From Sphingomonas parva (ex Maeng et al. 2020) (lineage in GTDB: Bacteria > Pseudomonadota > Alphaproteobacteria > Sphingomonadales > Sphingomonadaceae): 64,000 nucleotides of DNA. Each line of letters starts with the position of its first letter. Within the stretch, counting starts at the first letter, position 1. The position numbers were made by a program, and so were the translations under genes. The stretch is taken from NCBI RefSeq assembly GCF_004564275.1, contig NZ_SPDV01000012.1, positions 62,001-126,000 of the forward strand, given 5' to 3'. Below are positions 37,777 to 46,058 of this stretch, in pieces. Below the pieces are notes generated by a model, which ran no database searches, was not told the DNA's origin, and saw only the letters and a program-made list of their open reading frames with translations.

Positions 37777-37810
37777 GCAAAACCGGCGCCCGCTCGCGCG
37801 GACGCCGGTT
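37777..37810 (-). terminator. Intrinsic terminator after ctrA
   Basis: AACCGGCG...CGCCGGTT with an inner CCGC/GCGG forms a strong stem at 37781-37810. Read on the minus strand it is followed by TTTTGCTTT, a U-rich tract, 46 bases past the ctrA stop. On the plus strand it may also stop lacI transcription, though without a T-run. Confidence 0.75.
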
Positions 37811-37855
37811 CTTCCCCACGCCGGATGTCCGGCGTACGTGATCTTTCGGCCGGCG

Positions 37856-38557
37856 CTACGCGACCTGGGCCTGCTCGATGTCGTCCGGATCGCGCAGCAC
37901 GTATCCGCGGCCCCAGACGGTCTCGATGTAATTGTCGCCGCCACAGGCGAGGGAGAGCTTCTTGCGGAGCTTGCAGATGAAGACGTCGATGATCTTCAGC
38001 TCCGGCTCGTCCATGCCGCCGTAGAGGTGGTTGAGGAACATTTCCTTGGTCAAGGTCGTGCCCTTGCGGAGCGAGAGCAGCTCCAGCATCGCATATTCCT
38101 TGCCGGTGAGGTGGACGCGGGCGCTGTCGACCTCGACCGTCTTGGCGTCGAGGTTGACGGCCAGCTTGCCGGTGCGGATGACCGACTGGCTGTGGCCCTT
38201 GGAGCGGCGCACCACGGCGTGGATGCGGGCGACCAGCTCGTCGCGGTGGAACGGCTTGGTGACGTAGTCGTCGGCGCCGAAGCCCAAGGCGCGCACCTTC
38301 GAATCCATCTCGCTGATGCCGGACAGGATCAGGACGGGCGTGCCGACCTTCGCCATGCGGAGCTTCTTCAGCACGTCGTAACCGTGCATGTCGGGAAGGT
38401 TCAGATCGAGCAATATGATGTCGTAATCATAGAGCTTCCCGAGGTCCAAACCCTCTTCGCCAAGGTCCGTCGTGTAGACGTTGAAGCCTTCTGCGCCCAG
38501 CATGAGCTCGATGCTCTTCGCCGTCGTCGGCTCGTCTTCGATCAGCAGCACTCGCAT
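37856..38557 (-). CDS. ctrA: Cell-cycle response regulator CtrA
   Basis: 233 residues. Receiver domain 1-120 with phospho-acceptor Asp51 in ILLDLNLPD and Lys in [13 protein letters not shown]. An OmpR-type winged-helix domain follows ([33 protein letters not shown]). CtrA is the master regulator of the alphaproteobacterial cell cycle, polar development and, in many orders, motility. The start at 38557 gives the family N-terminus [10 protein letters not shown]. The protein ends in Val-Ala, not the Ala-Ala that ClpXP recognises in Caulobacter. A perfect CtrA box lies 98-112 bases upstream. Confidence 0.97.
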   Translation of the reverse strand: MRVLLIEDEPTTAKSIELMLGAEGFNVYTTDLGEEGLDLGKLYDYDIILLDLNLPDMHGYDVLKKLRMAKVGTPVLILSGISEMDSKVRALGFGADDYVTKPFHRDELVARIHAVVRRSKGHSQSVIRTGKLAVNLDAKTVEVDSARVHLTGKEYAMLELLSLRKGTTLTKEMFLNHLYGGMDEPELKIIDVFICKLRKKLSLACGGDNYIETVWGRGYVLRDPDDIEQAQVA

Positions 38558-38654
38558 ATCGGCATCGCCCCTTTTGCTCCGCGTGCAGGGCATTTTTCGC
38601 CCTCGCTTCGCTGGTCGCCTAGTCATTAACTATTGGAGGTATGAACGCAAAAGG

Positions 38655-38669
38655 TTAATTCGAGATTAA
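38655..38669 (-). promoter_or_regulatory. CtrA box upstream of ctrA (TTAA-N7-TTAAC on the minus strand)
   Basis: On the minus strand the sequence reads TTAA-TCTCGAA-TTAACC, a perfect match to TTAA-N7-TTAAC. It lies about 100 bases before the ctrA start, as expected for autoregulation. A lone TTAAC is also present at 38626. In DNA this GC-rich the spacing is unlikely by chance. Confidence 0.75.
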
Positions 38670-38733
38670 GGCCGGATTACCGAAACTTGCGCGGGTCGTT
38701 GCGTATCCGCCACAGTCGTGGCAGGGCGGCGCG

Positions 38734-39393
38734 ATGTGGGAAGATCGCGTCCTCTTCATCGATGCCGAGGCGCTGGTGATCGACAAGCCCGCCGGCCTCG
38801 CCGTCCACCCCGGACCCCGGACCCGCGAGAGCCTCGAGCATTATCTGCCCGCCCTGCGCTTCGGCTTCCAGCGCCCGCCGGCGCCGGTCCACCGGCTCGA
38901 CCGCGACACCAGCGGCTGCCTTCTCCTGTCGCGAAATCCCAAGGCGCACAAGCGCTTCGCCGCTTCGTTCGAGGCGGGCGGGGTCGAAAAGACCTATCTC
39001 GCCGTGCTCGACGGCGTGCCGGAGGCGGAGGAAGGCGAGATCGACATGCCGCTCGCCAAGATCTCGAGCCGTGAGGCGGGATGGCGGATCGTGCCGGACG
39101 CGCACAAGGGCAAGCCGGCGGTAACGCGGTGGCGCCGCCTGGCGGTGAAGGACGGCCGGGCCTTGCTCCTGCTGATGCCGCAGACCGGCCGCACCCATCA
39201 GCTTCGCGTCCACGCCGCCGAAGGGCTCGGCCTGCCGATCGCGGGCGACCCGGTCTACGGCGCGGGGCGGGGGCCGATGCTGCTTCACGCGCGGACGCTG
39301 AGCGTCGAGCGGCCGGGCAAGGCGCCGATCGAGGCGCTGGCGCCGTTGCCGCCGACCTTCACCGCCGCCGGGTTCGCCGATGGAGACGCCTGA
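38734..39393 (+). CDS. RluA-family RNA pseudouridine synthase
   Basis: 219 residues. The catalytic motif HRLDRDTSGCLLLSRN contains the essential Asp, and PQTGRTHQLRVHA is the conserved binding segment. No S4 domain precedes the catalytic domain, so it belongs to the short RluA/TruC-like group. The exact rRNA or tRNA target cannot be read from sequence. Overlaps arfB by 14 bases. Divergent from ctrA; the intergenic space holds the CtrA box. Confidence 0.92.
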   Translation: MWEDRVLFIDAEALVIDKPAGLAVHPGPRTRESLEHYLPALRFGFQRPPAPVHRLDRDTSGCLLLSRNPKAHKRFAASFEAGGVEKTYLAVLDGVPEAEEGEIDMPLAKISSREAGWRIVPDAHKGKPAVTRWRRLAVKDGRALLLLMPQTGRTHQLRVHAAEGLGLPIAGDPVYGAGRGPMLLHARTLSVERPGKAPIEALAPLPPTFTAAGFADGDA

Positions 39394-39793
39394 GCCCTTC
39401 GTCCTCCCGGAAGACGCGCTCGAGGAGACGTTCATCGCCTCGAGCGGCCCGGGCGGGCAGAACGTCAACAAGGTGGCGACCGCGGTGCAATTGCGCTGCG
39501 ACGTCTTCAAGCTCGGCCTGGCGCCGCCGGTCTACCGACGGCTGAAGGAGCTCGCCGGCAGCCGGATGACAAGCGACGGCGAGATCGTGATCACCGCCCG
39601 CACCCACCGCAGCCAGGACGCCAACCGCCAGGAGGCGCGGGCGAGGCTGGCGGAATTGATCGGCAAGGCCCACATCCGCAAGCCTAAGCGGATCAAGACC
39701 AAGGTGTCGCGCGCCGCCAAGGCGAAGAGGCTCGAAGGCAAGAAGCAGCGCGGCGCAATCAAGCAGGGCCGCGGGCGGATCAGCCTCGACTGA
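39380..39793 (+). CDS. arfB: Alternative ribosome-rescue factor ArfB (peptidyl-tRNA hydrolase)
   Basis: 137 residues. Has the release-factor GGQ loop (SSGPGGQNVNKV, about residues 21-32) without a codon-recognition domain, plus a basic C-terminal tail (KAKRLEGKKQRGAIKQGRGR) that enters the empty mRNA channel. ArfB frees ribosomes stalled on broken mRNAs as a backup to trans-translation. The start ATG lies 14 bases inside the pseudouridine synthase gene, pointing to coupled translation. Confidence 0.94.
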   Translation: METPEPFVLPEDALEETFIASSGPGGQNVNKVATAVQLRCDVFKLGLAPPVYRRLKELAGSRMTSDGEIVITARTHRSQDANRQEARARLAELIGKAHIRKPKRIKTKVSRAAKAKRLEGKKQRGAIKQGRGRISLD

Positions 39794-39826
39794 GCGGCGC
39801 GCCCGCCGGAAGAGACGGAGACGAGA

Positions 39827-40336
39827 GTGTACGATTTCAGGATCGCGGCCGGAGACAAGGCCGAGTTGTACCGCGAGCTTGTCGCGGCGGCCGATTCGCT
39901 GACGGCCGGAGAGCCGGATGCGGTCGCCAACATGGCCAACATCGCGGCTTTGCTCTGGGAGACGCTGCCGGACCTCAACTGGGCCGGCTTCTACCGCAAC
40001 GTCGAGGGGGAGCTCGTCCTCGGGCCGTTCCAGGGTCGCGCCGCGTGCATCCGCATTCCGTTCGGCAAAGGCGTGTGCGGCGCCGCGGCGGCGACGCTCG
40101 AGCCGCAATGCGTGGAGGACGTGAATGCCTTCCCCGGCCACATCGCCTGCGACTCCGCCTCGGCGTCGGAGCTGGTCGTGCCGGTGGTGCACGAAGGCAT
40201 GCTGATCGGCGTCATCGATCTCGACAGTCCACGCACCGCACGGTTCGACGCGCAGGATGTCGCCGGCTGTGTCGATTTGGCACGGCTCCTGGCGCCGCGG
40301 CTCGCCTCGGTAGAAAAAACTGCGTCCAAGCGTTAA
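39827..40336 (+). CDS. Free methionine-(R)-sulfoxide reductase (GAF domain)
   Basis: 169 residues from a GTG at 39827. A single GAF domain containing NWAGFYRN, GRAACIRIPFGKGVCG and PGHIACDS. Cys84 and Cys108 fit the redox-active cysteines of the fRMsr (MsrC/YebR) family, which reduces free methionine sulfoxide using thioredoxin. The third gene of the rluA-arfB unit. The stop codon lies inside a CtrA box for the next gene. Confidence 0.92.
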   Translation: MYDFRIAAGDKAELYRELVAAADSLTAGEPDAVANMANIAALLWETLPDLNWAGFYRNVEGELVLGPFQGRAACIRIPFGKGVCGAAAATLEPQCVEDVNAFPGHIACDSASASELVVPVVHEGMLIGVIDLDSPRTARFDAQDVAGCVDLARLLAPRLASVEKTASKR

Positions 40337-40348
40337 GAAAGCGTTAAC
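40333..40348 (+). promoter_or_regulatory. CtrA box upstream of the RcnB-like gene
   Basis: TTAA-GAAAGCG-TTAAC is a perfect TTAA-N7-TTAAC site 56-71 bases before the ATG at 40404, a normal distance for a CtrA-dependent promoter. It overlaps the stop codon of the preceding gene. With the ctrA site it is one of only two such sites I found in the window. Confidence 0.65.
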
Positions 40349-40403
40349 GTCAGGACCGGCCTGCGGTTCGGGCGCGCCTGCTTACGCACAGGGGACTGCA
40401 GAG

Positions 40404-41348
40404 ATGAGCACGCTCAAGCTGGTTGTCGCATTGGCCGCATCGGCCGCTCTGGCGCCGGTCGCCGCGGCCCAGACCGTGTCCGATCCCGATCCTTATGCCG
40501 TGCCGCCCGTCGCGATCGCGGGCGCGGCGGCCGCCGGCGCCCAGGGTGCGCCGATGGCGCCGCGGGGAAGCCATTTGGGCTCGGCCGGGCCCGGCGCCGG
40601 CATGCGCCAGATGCATCGTCCGCCGCCGGGGGCGATGGTCGGTCACGCGCCCGGCCAGATGCACGGCGGCAATGTCACGCGCTTTCATCACAATATGCGC
40701 GGCGGCGGCGGGCGCTTCGGGCACATCTCGCGGATCAACCGGGGCGGCTTCGTTCCGTCCTTCTGGTGGGGCCCGCAGTTCGTCGTCCAGAACTGGGGGA
40801 TGTACGGCTTCCCGCAGCCCTACGCAGGCACGCGCTGGATCCGTTATTATGACGACGCCCTGCTGATCGACCGCGAGGGCCGGGTCCGCGACGGCCGCTA
40901 CGGTTATGAGTGGGACCGCTATCAGGATCGCTGGGGCTACGATCGCAGCGGCATTCCGGTCTATGTCGGAGACGGCGATTTCCAGCCCGAGCGCTGGGAC
41001 TATGAATGGGCCGAGAATTGCGACCGCAACGGCTGCGGCGGCGACGAAGCCTATGCCGAAGGGCCCGATTACGGCCCGCCGCCGCCGGGCCCGGGCTACG
41101 GGCCGCCGCCGCCGCCGGCCGGCTACCATCAGGGCTACGGCTATGGCTACGGCGCGACCTACGGCTATGGCGCCTGCTCGTGCGGACCGGTGGTGGTGAC
41201 GGAGACGACGGTGACCACCGCCCCCGTGGTCGAGCAGGTGACCTATTACGATTATGTCACCGAGCGGGCTCCGGCGCCGCGGGTGAAGGTCAGGACCAAG
41301 CGGGTGAAGGCGCACCGCGTCGCGCCGTATCCCGGCGAGCGGGGCTGA
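40404..41348 (+). CDS. RcnB-like secreted protein with Pro/Gly/Tyr-rich tail
   Basis: 314 residues. Signal peptide MSTLKLVVALAASAALAPVAA. The RcnB-type block FWWGPQFVVQNWGMYGFPQP, then WIRYYDDALLIDREGRVRDG lies near residues 125-175. The C-terminal third is low-complexity (PPPPGPGYGPPPPP, then GYGYG repeats) with a basic end. RcnB in E. coli modulates nickel and cobalt efflux; the sphingomonad relatives are uncharacterised and may be envelope proteins. A CtrA box directly upstream suggests cell-cycle control. Confidence 0.85.
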   Translation: MSTLKLVVALAASAALAPVAAAQTVSDPDPYAVPPVAIAGAAAAGAQGAPMAPRGSHLGSAGPGAGMRQMHRPPPGAMVGHAPGQMHGGNVTRFHHNMRGGGGRFGHISRINRGGFVPSFWWGPQFVVQNWGMYGFPQPYAGTRWIRYYDDALLIDREGRVRDGRYGYEWDRYQDRWGYDRSGIPVYVGDGDFQPERWDYEWAENCDRNGCGGDEAYAEGPDYGPPPPGPGYGPPPPPAGYHQGYGYGYGATYGYGACSCGPVVVTETTVTTAPVVEQVTYYDYVTERAPAPRVKVRTKRVKAHRVAPYPGERG

Positions 41349-41399
41349 ACCCCGGGGGACGCCGGCCGTTCCCTTCCACGCGCCCCGCAGGGCGGCCGC

Positions 41400-41855
41400 T
41401 CAGGTCAGGCGGTCCAGCGCCTCTTCGGCGAGTCGCTCGGGAACGATGACGAGCGGGCAGGGGAGCGTGCCGGCGATCGCCCCCGAGAAATGGGTGACCA
41501 GCGGCCCCGGCCCGCCTTCCGCGGCGGCGCCGAGGATCAAGGCCGAGATGTCGCTGCGCTCCTTCAGCAGCTCGGCGATCGCTTTCTCCGGTTCGCCCTG
41601 GCGGACCAGGATCGACGGGCGGATGCCCGCCTCCTCGACGATCGCGCCGGTCGCCTCGAGCAGCATCGCCTCGGCACGAAGCCGTGCCTCCTCCTCCATT
41701 GCCGCCTGGACGCCGCCCCATTGGACGAACTCGGCCGGCGGCACGATCGCCAGCACTTCGACGCTCGCGCCGGTCCGCGCCGCGCGCCGCGCCGAATAGC
41801 GCAACGCGACTCGTCCCTCGTTCGTGTCGTCGATCACCACCAGGTAGGAACCCAT
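41400..41855 (-). CDS. Universal stress protein (UspA family)
   Basis: 151 residues with a single Usp domain: [20 protein letters not shown] at the start and a degenerate nucleotide loop [18 protein letters not shown] near 107-124, followed by CPLVIVPE. The loop only loosely fits the ATP-binding pattern G-2x-G-9x-G-(S/T). Divergent from the pyruvate dehydrogenase E2 gene with 172 bases between starts. Confidence 0.88.
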   Translation of the reverse strand: MGSYLVVIDDTNEGRVALRYSARRAARTGASVEVLAIVPPAEFVQWGGVQAAMEEEARLRAEAMLLEATGAIVEEAGIRPSILVRQGEPEKAIAELLKERSDISALILGAAAEGGPGPLVTHFSGAIAGTLPCPLVIVPERLAEEALDRLT

Positions 41856-42027
41856 GCTTGCCCCCGTTTCGAGCGGCCATGGTGCGACGGATCGACAGGC
41901 CTTTCAAGCGCAGCGGACGGCGGGCGGGTGCGCTGGCGGCGGTGCGCGCGAAGGACAGGCCTTGACCGCGGGCCTTCCTATGCTGTTTGGGCATGAAGCC
42001 AAGTCGACGCCCAGGAGTTCGGCGCAA

Positions 42028-43365
42028 ATGCCCATCGAACTGAAGATGCCCGCCCTTTCGCCCACGATGGAAGAGGGCACCCTCGCAAAATGGCTGGTCA
42101 AGGAGGGCGACACCGTCGCCGCCGGCGACCTGCTCGCCGAGATCGAGACCGACAAGGCGACGATGGAGTTCGAGGCCGTCGACGAAGGGACGATCGCCAA
42201 GATTCTCGTCGCGGAGGGGACCGACGAGGTGAAGGTCGGCACCGTGATCGCGCTGATCGCCTCCGAGGGCGAGGACGTCGGTGCCGCCTCCGCACCGGCC
42301 GCGGCGGCCGAGCCCGTCGCCAAGGACGGCGGCGAGACCGGCGCCGGCCAGCCGGCCACGCCCGCGCCGTCGCCCGAGGTGAAGGGCTATGGCGCCAACC
42401 CGGCCGAGGACAAGAAGATCGCCGCGGCGGCGCCGACGGGCGCGCAGCCCGGCGCAGGCGACCGCGTCAAGGCCAGCCCGCTGGCGCGGCGGCTGGCCGA
42501 GCAGAAGGGTATCGATCTTTCGGCGCTGCAGGGCACCGGCCCCGGCGGCCGCATCGTCAAGGCGGACATCGACGGCGCCCGGCCGGGTCAGCCCAGGCCG
42601 GCCGCAGCGCCCGCGGCGGCTCCGGCAGGTGCGCCCGCAGCGGCGCCGGCGCCGGTCGTCCACGGCGTGCCGGACATCCCGCACGAGGCAGTCAAGCTCT
42701 CCAACATGCGCAAGACGATCGCGCGCCGCCTCACCGAATCGAAGCAGACCGTCCCGCACATCTATCTCACCGTCGACGTCCAGCTCGACAAATTGCTCAA
42801 GCTGCGCTCCGAGCTCAACGCCGGGCTGGAGAGCCGTGGGGTCAAGCTGTCGGTCAACGACATGCTGATCAAGGCGCTGGCGGCGGCGCTGATGGAAGTG
42901 CCGAGCTGCAACGTCATGTACACGGGCAGCGAGCTGGTGACGTTCCAGCGCGCCGACATCTCGGTCGCCGTCTCGACTCCGACGGGGCTGATCACGCCGA
43001 TCGTCAAGGACGCCAATTCCAAGGCGCTCTCGGCGATCGCCACCGAGATCAAGGAGCTCGCCGGCCGCGCCCGCGAAGGCAAATTGAAGCCCGAGGAATA
43101 TCAGGGCGGCACCGCCAGCCTCAGCAACATGGGCATGTACGGGATCAAGCAGTTCGAGGCGGTGATCAATCCGCCGCAGGGCATGATCATGGCGATCGGC
43201 GCCGGCGAGAAGCGGCCCTACGTGGTCGACGACAGCCTGCAGATCGCGACCGTGATGAGCGCCACCGGCAGCTTCGATCACCGCGCGATCGACGGCGCCG
43301 ACGGCGCCCAGCTGATGCAGGCGTTCAAGCGCCTGGTCGAGAACCCGCTCGGCATGCTGGCGTAA
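42028..43365 (+). CDS. pdhC: Pyruvate dehydrogenase E2, dihydrolipoyllysine acetyltransferase
   Basis: 445 residues. One lipoyl domain with Lys43 in [12 protein letters not shown], a subunit-binding domain near 149-182 ([20 protein letters not shown]), Ala/Pro linkers, and a catalytic domain ending in [28 protein letters not shown] is the pyruvate-type N-terminus. The ATG at 42028 is the family start; the upstream open frame is intergenic. pdhA and pdhB are not adjacent, so E1 must be encoded elsewhere. The matching E3 gene starts 12 bases downstream. Confidence 0.96.
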   Translation: MPIELKMPALSPTMEEGTLAKWLVKEGDTVAAGDLLAEIETDKATMEFEAVDEGTIAKILVAEGTDEVKVGTVIALIASEGEDVGAASAPAAAAEPVAKDGGETGAGQPATPAPSPEVKGYGANPAEDKKIAAAAPTGAQPGAGDRVKASPLARRLAEQKGIDLSALQGTGPGGRIVKADIDGARPGQPRPAAAPAAAPAGAPAAAPAPVVHGVPDIPHEAVKLSNMRKTIARRLTESKQTVPHIYLTVDVQLDKLLKLRSELNAGLESRGVKLSVNDMLIKALAAALMEVPSCNVMYTGSELVTFQRADISVAVSTPTGLITPIVKDANSKALSAIATEIKELAGRAREGKLKPEEYQGGTASLSNMGMYGIKQFEAVINPPQGMIMAIGAGEKRPYVVDDSLQIATVMSATGSFDHRAIDGADGAQLMQAFKRLVENPLGMLA

Positions 43366-43377
43366 GAGGGGGCGAGA

Positions 43378-44760
43378 ATGGCTGACACTTACGATCTCAT
43401 CGTTCTCGGCTCCGGGCCCGGCGGCTATGTCGCGGCGATCCGGGCGAGTCAGCTCGGGCTCAAGACGGCGATCGTCGAGCGCGAGAAGCTGGGCGGCATC
43501 TGCCTCAACTGGGGCTGCATCCCGACCAAGGCCCTGCTCAGGACCTCCGAGATCAACCATTATCTCACCCACGCCTCGGCTTACGGCCTCTCGGCGGAGA
43601 AAGTGAGCTTCGACCTCGCCAAGATCGTCGACCGCAGCCGTAAGGTCGCCGGGCAGCTCAACGCCGGCGTCAAGGGTCTGATGAAGAAGAACAAGGTCAC
43701 GGTCGTCGAGGGCGACGGCGCGCTGAAGGGCAAGGGCGTGCTCACCGTCACCAAGGACGGCAAGACGACCGAGCTCAACGCCAAGCACATCATCGTCGCG
43801 ACCGGCGCGCGGGCCCGCGACCTGCCGTTCGCGAAGGCCGACGGCAAGCGCATCTGGACCTATCGCCACGCCATGGTGCCGAGCGAGATGCCGTCGAAGC
43901 TGCTGGTGATCGGCTCCGGCGCGATCGGCGTCGAGTTCGCCAGCTTCTATTCGGACATGGGCGCCGAGGTGACGATCGTCGAGATGCTCGACCGCATCCT
44001 GCCGGTCGAGGACGAGGAGGTCTCCGCGTTCGTGCACAAGGCGCTGACCAAGCAGGGGATGAAGATCCACGTCAGCTCCGGCGTCGAGAAGATCGAGACC
44101 GGCGCCAGCGGCGTCAAGGCGACGCTGAAGGGCGGCGCGACCGAGGAATTCTCCCACTGCATCGTCGCGATCGGCATCGTTCCGAACACCGAGAACATCG
44201 GGATCGAGGCGCTCGGCATCGAGACCAACCGCGGCCATATCGTCACCGACGGCTACGGCCGCACCAACGTCGAGGGCGTCTATGCGATCGGCGACGTCAC
44301 CGGTCCGCCCTGGCTCGCCCACAAGGCCAGCCACGAGGGCGTGGTCTGCGTGGAGGCGATCGCCGGCAAGAAGCCGCATCCGTTCGAGACCTGGAACATT
44401 CCGGGCTGCACCTATTCGCGGCCGCAGGTCGCCTCGGTCGGGCTGACCGAGGCCAAGGCGAAGGAGGCGGGGCACGAGGTGAAGACGGGCAAGTTCCCCT
44501 TCATCGGCAACGGCAAGGCGATCGCGCTCGGCGAGGCGGAAGGCTTCATCAAGACCGTCTTCGACGCCAAGACCGGCGAGCTGCTCGGCGCGCACATGGT
44601 CGGCGCCGAGGTCACCGAGCTGATCCAGGGCTATGCGATCGCGCGGCAGCTCGAGACGACCGAGGAAGACCTGATGCACACGGTCTTCCCGCACCCGACG
44701 CTGTCCGAGATGATGCACGAGAGCGTTCTCGACGCCTACGGACGCGCGCTGCATTATTGA
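43378..44760 (+). CDS. lpdA: Dihydrolipoyl dehydrogenase (E3) of the pyruvate dehydrogenase complex
   Basis: 460 residues. FAD motif GSGPGG (11-16), redox disulfide CLNWGC (Cys42 and Cys47), NAD motif LVIGSGAIGVEFAS, and FPHPTLSEMMHE with the catalytic His. NWGCIPTK rather than NVGCIPSK sets it apart from the copy at 2765-4162 and is typical of the PDH-linked E3 of alphaproteobacteria. Co-transcribed with pdhC. Confidence 0.96.
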   Translation: MADTYDLIVLGSGPGGYVAAIRASQLGLKTAIVEREKLGGICLNWGCIPTKALLRTSEINHYLTHASAYGLSAEKVSFDLAKIVDRSRKVAGQLNAGVKGLMKKNKVTVVEGDGALKGKGVLTVTKDGKTTELNAKHIIVATGARARDLPFAKADGKRIWTYRHAMVPSEMPSKLLVIGSGAIGVEFASFYSDMGAEVTIVEMLDRILPVEDEEVSAFVHKALTKQGMKIHVSSGVEKIETGASGVKATLKGGATEEFSHCIVAIGIVPNTENIGIEALGIETNRGHIVTDGYGRTNVEGVYAIGDVTGPPWLAHKASHEGVVCVEAIAGKKPHPFETWNIPGCTYSRPQVASVGLTEAKAKEAGHEVKTGKFPFIGNGKAIALGEAEGFIKTVFDAKTGELLGAHMVGAEVTELIQGYAIARQLETTEEDLMHTVFPHPTLSEMMHESVLDAYGRALHY

Positions 44761-44765
44761 GCGAT

Positions 44766-44787
44766 CCGTTCCGCTGCGGCGGAACGG
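44766..44787 (+). terminator. Hairpin after lpdA
   Basis: CCGTTCCGC-tgcg-GCGGAACGG is a perfect 9-bp stem with a tetraloop, 5 bases past the lpdA stop. It is not followed by a T-run, so it may be a weak terminator or an mRNA end stabiliser. Confidence 0.55.
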
Positions 44788-44839
44788 CGCCTCTCGCGAG
44801 ACGTTCGGGGCCGATCATCATGATCGAGGAGGAGCGGCA

Positions 44840-45439
44840 ATGCGGCTCACCATCCTTTTCGCGTCGACGGCCCTGACCCTCGCCGCATGCAGCGGCGGCG
44901 GCGGCGCCAACGAGAGCGCCGAGGCGAGCGACAGCCTCGCCACCGACAACATGGCGACCGGCGAGCCCGCGACCGGCAACACGGCGGCGACCACCGAGGC
45001 CGGAACGGCCGCCGATTACGTCGCCACGGCGGCGGCGAGCGACATGTTCGAGATCGAGAGCGCCCGGCTCGCGCAGCAGAAGGCGCAGGATGCCGAGGTG
45101 AAGGCGTTCGCCGGGATGCTGGTGACCGATCACGAGAAATCGACTGCCGAGCTCAAGACGGCGGCGGCCCAGGTGCAGCCGCCCGTTCCCGTCCTGTCGG
45201 CCATGACCGCGGAGCAGCAGGGCAATGTGCAGGCGCTGCAGGCGGCGAGCGGCGCCGATTTCGACAAGCTCTTCCTCTCCCAGCAAATACCCGCGCACGA
45301 GACGGCGCTGGCCTTGGTCCAGGGCTATGCCGCGAGCGGCGACGCGGCACCGCTCAAGCAGCACGCATCGACCGTGGCGGCTCCGATCCAGCGTCACCTC
45401 GACCAGGCGAAGCAGCTGCAGGGCAAGATCGGCCAATAA
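44840..45439 (+). CDS. DUF4142 lipoprotein
   Basis: 199 residues. The lipobox LAAC (Cys17) predicts a lipoprotein. A Ser/Thr/Ala-rich linker leads to a helical DUF4142 domain (about 57-199: DYVATAAASDMFEIESARLA, MLVTDHEKSTAEL) with a ferritin-like four-helix pattern. DUF4142 proteins are abundant in proteobacteria and are often stress-induced; no activity is established. A ribosome site GAGGAGCGGC precedes the ATG. Confidence 0.9.
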   Translation: MRLTILFASTALTLAACSGGGGANESAEASDSLATDNMATGEPATGNTAATTEAGTAADYVATAAASDMFEIESARLAQQKAQDAEVKAFAGMLVTDHEKSTAELKTAAAQVQPPVPVLSAMTAEQQGNVQALQAASGADFDKLFLSQQIPAHETALALVQGYAASGDAAPLKQHASTVAAPIQRHLDQAKQLQGKIGQ

Positions 45440-45481
45440 GCGCTTCATTGCGCAGAGCCGGCGCCCATGCTGTGAAGCGGC

Positions 45482-46027
45482 GTGATTCCGCCTTCACACT
45501 CTGTCGACACGCCGCCGGCCAGTGCGCAGCCGAACGCCGGCACGTCCGTGGAATTGCGCTTCGCCACCGGCAACATGGGCTGTGTGCTGCCCCTGCTCGC
45601 CGTCTGCATCGTCGCCTTCGGAGTCGCAGCGGCTCGCCCCGGCTTCCTCGGGCACGGCAGGCGGCGCGCCCTCGCCGAACTCGCTAATGGCGCGACCGTC
45701 GGCGGCATAGCGGTGCTCTGGTTGCTTCCGGCCGGACTCCTGTTGTGGTGGTTCGTCCGGCTCGGCCACCGCTGGGCCGACGGAGTCGCTGCCACGGCGT
45801 CTCAGCGTGGCATATCTTTCCATCCGAGCCTCCGCGCACGACCTGCAGTCTGGGACGAGGTTGAAGATGTTCGCATTGAGACCCGACGCGCGAACTGGGT
45901 AGATGTGCGCGAGATCGTTTTAGAGTTGCGGCATGATCTCGTGCGAATCAGGGGCTTCGAAGACGATGATGGTGCCGCCGAGGCGTTCGTTGCCGCGGTG
46001 CGGGCGCGGCTGAACCGGCCGGCTTGA
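45482..46027 (+). CDS. Two-helix membrane protein with C-terminal PH-like domain
   Basis: 181 residues from a GTG. Hydrophobic segments lie near residues 34-52 (CVLPLLAVCIVAFGVAAA) and 73-92 (GGIAVLWLLPAGLLLWWFV). The C-terminal part (about 108-181: ISFHPSLRARPAVWDEVEDV, LVRIRGFEDDDG) looks like a bacterial PH-type domain but I cannot assign it firmly. Base composition is less extreme than in the neighbours. A hairpin CGCTTCA/TGAAGCG lies just upstream at 45441-45479. Function unknown. Confidence 0.65.
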   Translation: MIPPSHSVDTPPASAQPNAGTSVELRFATGNMGCVLPLLAVCIVAFGVAAARPGFLGHGRRRALAELANGATVGGIAVLWLLPAGLLLWWFVRLGHRWADGVAATASQRGISFHPSLRARPAVWDEVEDVRIETRRANWVDVREIVLELRHDLVRIRGFEDDDGAAEAFVAAVRARLNRPA

Positions 46028-46058
46028 AGCCCGTCGGAGGCCATGCTCTATCTCGGGC

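Noticed and set aside
41290-44754. An 1154-codon frame antisense to pdhC-lpdA
   Set aside because: Shadow of two well-conserved enzymes; no recognisable domain.
45441-45479. CGCTTCA/TGAAGCG inverted repeat as a terminator of the DUF4142 gene
   Set aside because: The loop is about 25 bases and no T-run follows; too weak to list.
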